Shown here: positions 8,073 to 15,400 of the stretch, piece after piece
How the letters are laid out: every line of letters starts with the position of its first letter
Position numbering within the stretch: position 1 is the stretch's first letter
Assembly: GCA_012516075.1 (NCBI GenBank)
Contig: JAAYXE010000084.1
Coordinates: 1-36,882 of the forward strand
DNA: 36,882 nucleotides
From: Chloroflexota bacterium
GTDB lineage: Bacteria; Chloroflexota; Anaerolineae; Anaerolineales; UBA4823
Reading direction: 5' to 3'
Notes under the pieces: generated by a model
Told to the model about the DNA's origin: nothing
Database searches by the model: none
What the model saw: only the letters and a program-made list of their open reading frames with translations
Made by a program: the position numbers and the translations under genes

Positions 8073-9251
8073 ATGCGCATCCTGACCGTCCTCACCTACT
8101 ACCGCCCGCACACCAGCGGGCTCACCATTTATGCCGAACGCCTGGCCAAAGCTCTGGTGCGCCGCGGCCACCAGGTGACCATCCTGACCTCGCAGTACGA
8201 GAAACATCTGCCCCTGGAGGAGGTCCAGGAGGCCGTGCGCATCCGCCGCTCGCCGGTGCTGCTGCGCGTCAGCAAGGGGGTGATCTCCCCGGCCCTGGGA
8301 TTCCTGGCCACGCAGCTGGTGCGCGAAAGCGACGTTATCCAGCTCCACCTGCCGCAGTTCGACGCCCCGGGCGTGGCGCTGCGCGGCCGCCTGACCGGGC
8401 GCCCCACTGTGCTCACCTACCACTGCGACCTGTCGCTGCCGCCCACGCTCTTCAACCGCCTGGTCAACCGCGTTGTCGACGTGGCCAACCACACCGCCGC
8501 CCAGCTGGCCGACCGCATCGTTACCTATACGCAAGACTACGCCGACAACTCCCCCTACCTCTCGCGCTACCGCAGCAAGCTGCAGATCATCCCCCCGCCA
8601 GTGGAGCTGCCGAAGGCTTCTCCCGAAGCGGTGGAGGCCTTTGCCCGCCAGAACCGTACGGAAGAATGCCGCCCGGTGATCGGCATGGCCGCCCGCTTCG
8701 CCGCCGAGAAAGGCGTGGAGGTGCTGCTCGACGCGCTGCCGGCCATCCTGGAACGCTACCCGCGCGCCCAGGTGCTGTTCGCCGGGCAGTACCAGAACGT
8801 GCTCAGCGAGGAAGCCTACTTCAACCGTCTGGCCCCACAGATCCGCCGCTACGAAGCGGACGGGCACTGGCGCTTCCTGGGGGTGCTTTCCCCGCAGGAG
8901 ATGGCCGCCTTCTACCCCAACCTGGACGTGCTCGTCGTCCCAAGCCTGAACTCGACGGAAGCCTTCGGGCTGGTGCAGATCGAGGCCATGATGAACGGCG
9001 TGCCCTGCGTGGCTTCGGCGCTGCCCGGCGTGCGCCAGCCCGTGCTGACCACCGGTATGGGCCGGGTAACCCCGATCGGCGACTCCCGGGCCCTGGCTCA
9101 AGCCATCCTGGAGATCGTCGACCGGCCGCAGGACTTCCAGGCCGACCCGCAGGAGATCGCCCACCGCTTCGATCCGGACACGATCGCGGCTGAGTACGAG
9201 CGCATGTTCCTGGAACTGCTGCGGGCGAAGAAAAAGCAGCCGGCAGGTTGA
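8073..9251 (+). CDS. glycosyltransferase family 4
   Basis: A 392-residue cytoplasmic or membrane-associated GT-B enzyme. The N-terminal half starts MRILTVLTYYRPHTSGL, the usual first strand and glycine loop of GT4. The C-terminal half carries the donor-binding E-x7-E motif as E296 and E304 in the stretch TEAFGLVQIEAMMNG. It would transfer a sugar from a nucleotide donor, keeping the anomeric configuration, to a lipid carrier or growing glycan. ATG 8073 is chosen because it starts the first beta strand and lies 5 bases after the epimerase stop; an upstream in-frame extension to 8028 lies inside the epimerase. The neighbours suggest it uses the epimerase product, but donor and acceptor cannot be read from the sequence. 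Confidence 0.92.
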   Translation: MRILTVLTYYRPHTSGLTIYAERLAKALVRRGHQVTILTSQYEKHLPLEEVQEAVRIRRSPVLLRVSKGVISPALGFLATQLVRESDVIQLHLPQFDAPGVALRGRLTGRPTVLTYHCDLSLPPTLFNRLVNRVVDVANHTAAQLADRIVTYTQDYADNSPYLSRYRSKLQIIPPPVELPKASPEAVEAFARQNRTEECRPVIGMAARFAAEKGVEVLLDALPAILERYPRAQVLFAGQYQNVLSEEAYFNRLAPQIRRYEADGHWRFLGVLSPQEMAAFYPNLDVLVVPSLNSTEAFGLVQIEAMMNGVPCVASALPGVRQPVLTTGMGRVTPIGDSRALAQAILEIVDRPQDFQADPQEIAHRFDPDTIAAEYERMFLELLRAKKKQPAG

Positions 9252-9254
9252 AGG

Positions 9255-10097
9255 ATGGTCGTGGACAGCACCCCTGTGAAGGACACCCCGGAACGCGAAG
9301 CCCGTCAGCGTGAGGCGCACAAAGATTTCCTGTGGCTGCACCTGCGCGAGCTGCCCTATTTTCGCGCCCTGCTGCGCTCTGTGGAGGCGCGCTTCTACCA
9401 GGATATCGAACTTCCCGCGCCGGTGCTCGATGTGGGCTGCGGGGACGGGCATTTCGCCAGCGTGACCTTCGACCGCCCGCTGGACGCCGGCCTGGACCCG
9501 TGGGCCGGCCCGCTGCGCGAGGCCAGCCGGCGGGGCGCCTACCGCGGCGTGGTGCTGGCCGACGGCAGCCTGGCCCCCTTCCCCGATGGCCATTTCGCCA
9601 GCGCGGTGAGCAATTCGGTGCTCGAGCACATCCCCGCCGTGGATGCGGTGCTGGCCGAGACGGCCCGTGTACTGCGGCCCGGGGCGCCTTTCATTTTCTG
9701 CGTGCCCAACCACCGCTTCCTGGAGGAATTATCGGTCAGCAATACGCTGGACCGCATCGGTCTGCGCGGACCTGCGGGGCTGTACCGGCGCTTCTTCAAC
9801 CGCATCTCACGCCACGTGCACTGCGACCCGCCCGAAGTGTGGGAGCCGCGCCTGGAGCGCGCCGGTTTTAAGGTCGAGCGCTGGTGGCACTACTTCTCCC
9901 CGCAGGCGCTGCACGTGCTCGAATGGGGCCACTACTTCGGACTGCCCTCGTGGATCAGCCGCATGCTGCTGGGGCGCTGGATCCTGGCCCCGGCGCACTG
10001 GAACCTGGACTGGCTCTACCGGCGCCTGCTGCCCTACTACCAGGAAGGCCCGCGTCCCGACGGCGTGTACAGCTTTTATATCTGCCGGCGGCAGTGA
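9255..10097 (+). CDS. class I SAM-dependent methyltransferase
   Basis: A 280-residue protein with SAM motif I VLDVGCGDGHFA (residues 57-68), a motif around NSVLEHIP and AETARVLRPG as in Methyltransf_11 proteins. The C-terminal third contains several aromatic stretches such as WWHYFSPQALHVLEWG that may form the acceptor pocket or touch the membrane. It is 3 bases from the GT4 stop, so the epimerase, GT4 and methyltransferase form one unit; it may methylate the sugar or the lipid-linked glycan. The ATG at 9255 has AAGG immediately before it; the GTG at 9261 would have this motif 6 bases upstream and could be the real start. Substrate unknown. Confidence 0.88.
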   Translation: MVVDSTPVKDTPEREARQREAHKDFLWLHLRELPYFRALLRSVEARFYQDIELPAPVLDVGCGDGHFASVTFDRPLDAGLDPWAGPLREASRRGAYRGVVLADGSLAPFPDGHFASAVSNSVLEHIPAVDAVLAETARVLRPGAPFIFCVPNHRFLEELSVSNTLDRIGLRGPAGLYRRFFNRISRHVHCDPPEVWEPRLERAGFKVERWWHYFSPQALHVLEWGHYFGLPSWISRMLLGRWILAPAHWNLDWLYRRLLPYYQEGPRPDGVYSFYICRRQ

Positions 10098-10099
10098 GG

Positions 10100-10131
10100 C
10101 GGCTGTAAAATAACAGCCGGGGGTGCACCCC
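10100..10131 (+). other. paired hairpins between the methyltransferase and the first GT-C gene
   Basis: CGGCTGT (10100-10106) pairs with ACAGCCG (10113-10119) around an A-rich loop, and is followed directly by the 12-base palindrome GGGGTGCACCCC (10120-10131). They occupy most of the 48-base gap and may mark a transcript end or attenuate read-through into the downstream genes. Confidence 0.4.
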
Positions 10132-10145
10132 AGAAACCGCACCGG

Positions 10146-12404
10146 ATGGTCGAAACGGCGATGATGGACGAACCGAGTGTCTTCGATTATGTAAAATCCC
10201 GCCTGATGCCCTGGAAGTATCCGCGCGTGGAGATCCCGCCCCCGGAAGCGGAGGCGGAGCCGCCTGTGCGCGTCGAGCCGGCCGGTAGAGCGCCCGAGGC
10301 GGCCCTGGAGGGCGTGGGCGCGGCAGGTCAGCCGCCTGAGCCGGCGCCGTATTCCTGGGCACCCGCCACCGAAACCGGAGAAGCGCCGCCGCAGGCCCTG
10401 CCGGTCGCAGACCAGGCGCCGGCCGAAGCGGTGCCGGCCGTCTGGCCGTGGCGCGCCCTGCTCGCCCTGGCCCTGGCGCTGGTCGCCCAGTTCGCCCTCG
10501 AGCCGCACCCCGGGCGCAGCTGGATGCTGAGCGCGGTCCTCTACGGCCTGGCGGCGGGACTGCTGGTCTGGGCGCAGCTCGGCGGGGAGTGGAAAACCGC
10601 CCCCCTGCCGCGCGACGAGCGCCTGCCCGACCTGCTGCAGGTGCGCTCCACGCCGCTCATGCTGGGGCTGATCCTGGCGCTGGCGGCTTTTGCCGCTTTC
10701 GGCGGCAACCTGTTCACCCCCCTGAACCTGACGCTGTGGGGCCTGGCCATCGCCCTGTGCCTGCGCGCCCTCTGGCTGGACCATCCCGGGCAGCCCGCCT
10801 GGGACCTGCGGCTGGAGCGCCTGCTGCGCCGGTCCGCCTGGACGTTCCATATTTCTCGCCGCCGCCTGGCGCTGCTGGCGGTAGTTGCCCTGATCATCTT
10901 CTTCCGCACCTACCAGCTCGAAGGCGTGCCCCCCGAGATGAACAGCGATCACGCCGAGAAGCTGCTCGACGTGCTCGATGTGCTCAACGGACAGACGCGC
11001 ATCTTCTTCCCGCGCAACACCGGGCGCGAGTTCTTCCAGTTCTACCTCACCGCCGCGGTGGCGCAGCTCTTCGGCACCGGCCTGAGCTTCTTGAGCCTGA
11101 AGATCGGCACCGTGCTGGCCGGGTTTATGGCGCTGTTCTACATTTATAAGCTGGGGAAAGAGATCGCCAACGCCGAGGTGGCCCTGTGGGCGCTGGCCTT
11201 CGCCGGGATCGCCTTCTGGCCTAACATCATTTCGCGCATCGCCCTGCGCTTCGCCCTTTACCCCCTGTTCGCTGCCCCCATGCTCTACTACCTGCTGCGC
11301 GGACTGCGGCGCTCCGACCGCAACGATTTCATCCTGGCCGGTATTGCCCTGGGGCTGGGGCTGCACGGCTACAGTTCGGCGCGCATCCTGCCCTTTGTGG
11401 TCGTTGTGGCCGTGGCCCTGTACCTGCTGCACCGCCAGTCGCAGGGGGTGCGGCGCGAGACCGTGCTGCGCCTGGGCCTGCTGGCTTTCTTCGCCCTGCT
11501 GCTCTTCCTGCCGCTGCTGCGCTTCGCGGTGGAGAACCCCGAGGCCTTCGCCTACCGGGCGTTCACGCGCCTGTCTGACTGGGAGCGCCCGCTCCCCGGC
11601 CCGGCCTGGCAGATCTTCCTGCAGAACCTGTGGAACGCCTGGGTGATGTTCTTCTGGGACGACGGCGAGGTGTGGCTGCACTCCGTGCCCCACCGCCCGG
11701 CGCTGAGCGCGGTCGCCGCAGCGTTATACTTTATTGGCTCGGTGACCCTGCTGGTGCGCTACATCCGCCGCCGGCACTGGCTGGACCTCTTCCTGCTGCT
11801 CTCGGTGCCGCTGCTCATGCTGCCCTCCATCCTCTCCCTGGCCTTCCCGGGTGAGAACCCCAGCCTGAACCGCACCAGCGCGGCCGTGATTCCGGTCTTC
11901 CTGATCACCGGCCTGGGCGTGCACGCCCTGACGAAGACCATCCGGCGCGGTCTTGGCGAGCGCAGCGGCCGGCCCCTGGCCTGGGGACTGGCCGGGCTGC
12001 TGCTGGTTTTCTCGGCGGCTCAGGATTACGACCTGGTCTTCAACCAGTACCGCACGGAATACGCCCGCAACGCCTGGAACAGCTCGGAGATGGGCCAGGT
12101 GATCCACGATTTCGCCGCCACCGCCGGCACCCTGGACAGCGCCTGGGTGATCCCCTTCCCCCACTGGGTGGCCACGCGGCTGGTGGGGTTCATTGCCGGT
12201 TACCCCGGGCACGATTACGCCGTGTTCCCCGACCAGTTAGAGTTCACCACCGAGGTCAGCGGTCCGAAGCTCTTCCTGCTCAAACCGGAGGACGAAGAAG
12301 GTCTGCTGGCCCTGCGGCGGGTCTATCCGAACGGGTGGGTGAAAGTGTACGATGCGCAGGTGGAAAATAAAGACTTTTTAATGTACTTCGTTCCGCCGCG
12401 ATAA
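10146..12404 (+). CDS. GT-C glycosyltransferase, family 39-like membrane protein
   Basis: A 752-residue membrane protein. Residues 1-100 are cytoplasmic and rich in Pro, Ala and Glu (about 30-98), probably disordered. Two or more hydrophobic segments follow at 103-205. The conserved GT-C core starts near residue 243, with the first outer loop carrying EMNSDHAEK (264-272), the acidic pair expected to bind the polyprenyl-phosphate-sugar donor. About ten further hydrophobic segments and a small soluble C-terminus follow. Such enzymes act on the outer face of the membrane. ATG is at 10146, with alternatives at 10161 and 10164; none has a clear ribosome binding site. It opens the run of four GT-C proteins. 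Donor and acceptor are unknown. Confidence 0.85.
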   Translation: MVETAMMDEPSVFDYVKSRLMPWKYPRVEIPPPEAEAEPPVRVEPAGRAPEAALEGVGAAGQPPEPAPYSWAPATETGEAPPQALPVADQAPAEAVPAVWPWRALLALALALVAQFALEPHPGRSWMLSAVLYGLAAGLLVWAQLGGEWKTAPLPRDERLPDLLQVRSTPLMLGLILALAAFAAFGGNLFTPLNLTLWGLAIALCLRALWLDHPGQPAWDLRLERLLRRSAWTFHISRRRLALLAVVALIIFFRTYQLEGVPPEMNSDHAEKLLDVLDVLNGQTRIFFPRNTGREFFQFYLTAAVAQLFGTGLSFLSLKIGTVLAGFMALFYIYKLGKEIANAEVALWALAFAGIAFWPNIISRIALRFALYPLFAAPMLYYLLRGLRRSDRNDFILAGIALGLGLHGYSSARILPFVVVVAVALYLLHRQSQGVRRETVLRLGLLAFFALLLFLPLLRFAVENPEAFAYRAFTRLSDWERPLPGPAWQIFLQNLWNAWVMFFWDDGEVWLHSVPHRPALSAVAAALYFIGSVTLLVRYIRRRHWLDLFLLLSVPLLMLPSILSLAFPGENPSLNRTSAAVIPVFLITGLGVHALTKTIRRGLGERSGRPLAWGLAGLLLVFSAAQDYDLVFNQYRTEYARNAWNSSEMGQVIHDFAATAGTLDSAWVIPFPHWVATRLVGFIAGYPGHDYAVFPDQLEFTTEVSGPKLFLLKPEDEEGLLALRRVYPNGWVKVYDAQVENKDFLMYFVPPR

Positions 12405-12454
12405 AAGTTAAAATGAGACAAAATCTTTACAGCGTGTGGCATTTTTGAGCTTTT

Positions 12455-15400
12455 ATGACGGTAGAACAAAACCCTGACGAGGTTGTTTTCAGCAAACGGG
12501 GTGTGGCGTTGAACGTCACCCTGTTCGATTTGCTGCTGGTTCTGGTCCTGGTGGCCGGGGCCTTTTTCCGCTTCTCGGGGCTGTTCTGGGGCGAGTACAA
12601 CTACCTGCACCCCGACGAGCGCTTCCTGCTGCAGGTCGGCTCCAGCATCACGCCCGTGGTCTGCAGCGACCCGAATTATTCCGATTACAACTGCCCGCCG
12701 GAGTCGAAGCGCTACCTCAGCCTGAGCGAGTATTTCGACACCGCCAATTCGCCCCTCAACCCGCACAACCGCGGGGCGACGTTTTACGTGTACGGCACCC
12801 TGCCGATGTTCATCGCCCGCCTGGCGGTGGAGTGGGTGTTCGGCCACAGCGGCTGGGTGGAGATGACCCAGGTGGGCCGCACTCTTTCGGCGCTGTTCGA
12901 CCTGCTTGTCGTGCTGCTGGTGTACCTGACGGCCGAGCGCCTGTTCGACCGCCGGGTGGCCATCCTGGCGGCTGCGTTCTCCGCTGCCGCTGTGCTGCAG
13001 ATCCAGCAGTCGCACTTCTTCACCACCGACACCTTCATCAATTTCTTCGCCCTGCTGACCTTCTACTTTGCGGCCCGCATAGTGAGCGGGGACTGGGCAG
13101 CGAGCGAGCAGCCGGCGCAGGCCCTGCAGGCGGAGCGCGAAGGCTATGCGCTGGGCGATTCGCCGTACAACCTGGGCTTCAGCGCCCAGGCCCGCCCGGC
13201 CACTGCCCTGCAGCGCTTCCTGCAGCACCCCCTCTTCCTGCCCTGCCTGGCCTTTGGCATCGCCCTGGGGATGGCCGTGGCCTCCAAGCTCAACGCTGCC
13301 CCGGTGGCCGTGGTGCTGCCCATCGCCCTGGGCCTGCGCCTGATGCAGGCGCCGCCCGGCGAACGCCAGGGATACTTCAACCAGGCGGTGGTCTTCACGC
13401 TGCTGGCCGCCGTCGTCAGCCTGGTCACCTTCCGCATATTGCAGCCCTACGCCTTCAGCGGCCCGGGTTTCTTCAACATCAGCCTGAACCCGCAGTGGCT
13501 GTCGAACCTGAGGGAGCTGGCCGCCCAGACCAGCGGCGAGGTGGACTTCCCGCCGGCCATGCAGTGGGCCCGCCGGGGCGTCACCTTCTCCGGCAAGAAC
13601 CTGATCCTGTGGGGCCTGGGGCTGCCGCTAGGCCTGCTGGCCTTCGGCGGATTGATCTGGGCCGGCTGGCGTCTGCTGCACGGCTGGAACGAGCGCGGCC
13701 GTACGTGGCAGCACACCGCCCTGCTGTGGAGCTGGACGGTGATGTACTTCACCTGGCAGTCGCTGGGCCGCAACCCCACCATGCGCTACCAGCTCCCCAT
13801 TTACCCCATGCTGGCCATCTTCGCCGGCTGGGCGCTCGTGGAGCTGTGGGACCTGGGCGCCCGGCGCCGCCAGGCCTCCGGCAGCAGGCGTCCGGGGGGC
13901 TTGCAGTGGGCTGCCCTGCTCGCCGGCGCCCTGGTGCTGCTGGGCACTTATGCCTACGCCTACGGCTTCAGCCAGATCTACACCCGCCCGATCACGCGCG
14001 TGGAAGCCTCGCGCTGGATGTTCGCCAACATCCCCGGGCCGATCAACCTGCACATCGAGACGGGCGAAGGCGAGCTGCAGCAGCCCCTGCCCTTCTCCTA
14101 CAGCACCTCGATCTCAGCCGGTTATCCTTACACGACCTCCTTTCAGCCGCGGGAGAGCGGCCTGCTCACCGAAGTCTACCTGCCGCATGTGGGCGGCAGC
14201 ATCTTCTCGCAGGAGCCCGCGGTGCTCTCGCTGGTGGTCTCGGCCCAGCCGCTGGGCGAGGACCTGCTCGCCAGCGCCGAGGTGACCATTGACCCCGACC
14301 TGGGGAAGGACCCGCTTGGCCAGCCCTACACCTTCACGCTCGACCAGCCCGTCCAGCTCAACCCCGAGCAGACCTACTACCTGACCCTGCACATGCCGGC
14401 CAGCAGCCAGGCGGTGAACATCTGCGGGCCGATCGACCTGCACCTGCAGGGCGAGACGGATACCCTGACGCAGACCATCCAGCAGCCGCCCTCCTGCACC
14501 CTCGAACCCGGCATACCTTACCAGGTGAACTTCACCGCCCAGGCGGACGGGGTGGTGCGTGAGCTCACCCTGCAGCAGGCCCTCGACCTGCAGGGCACCC
14601 CCGAAGCGGAAGTGCTGCGCTTCTCCCTGTATTCTCCCGACGACCCCAGCTACCTGGCGACCGCCGAGCTGTCCGCCGAACTGCCGGACAGTCCCCAGGA
14701 GGATGCGGCTTACGTGGTCAGCCTAGACCAGCCCGTGCCGTTCGTCGCCGGGAACCAGTACACCCTGCTGGTGGAGCTGGTCTCAGAGAGCGGGGGCATC
14801 ACCCTGCGCGGCGCCGGCGTGGCCAATGAAGGCGAGTGGGACGACGGGCTGCCCCTGCGTATGGACGGCTACGACCCCTTCGGCGGCCTGTACCCGCCCG
14901 ACCTGAACTTCAACATGTACTGGGATGACAATCCCGATAAGCTCAACCGCTTCCTGACCATCCTGGACCAGGCGGAATATGTGGTTATCTCCTCCAGCCG
15001 CCAGTGGGGCAGCCTGCCGCGCATCCCCGAGCGCTTCCCACTGGTCACCACCTACTACCGCCACCTGATCGGCTGCCCCGACGACCGTGAGATCGAGTGG
15101 TGCTACAACGTGGCCCAGCCGGGCATGTTCCAGGGAGAGCTGGGCTTCGAGCTGATTGAAGTGTTTGAGTCCAGCCCGCAGATCGGGCCGCTGCGCCTCA
15201 ACGACCAGTTCGCCGAAGAAGCCTTTACGGTTTACGACCATCCCAAGGTCTTCATCTTCCGCAAGACCGGGGCGTACGATCCGGAGAAGGTGGCATCGAT
15301 CCTGGGCAGCGTGGACTTCTCCAAAGTGATCCGCAGGCCGCCCATGCAGTTCGACTCCTACCCGGCCGACCTGATGCTGCCCCTGCAGCGCTGGGTGCTG

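Noticed and set aside
9807..11693. 628-codon minus-strand frame opposite the methyltransferase and GT-C genes
   Set aside because: Rich in Gln, Gly, His and Arg as expected for the antisense of GC-rich coding DNA; the plus-strand genes have clear families.
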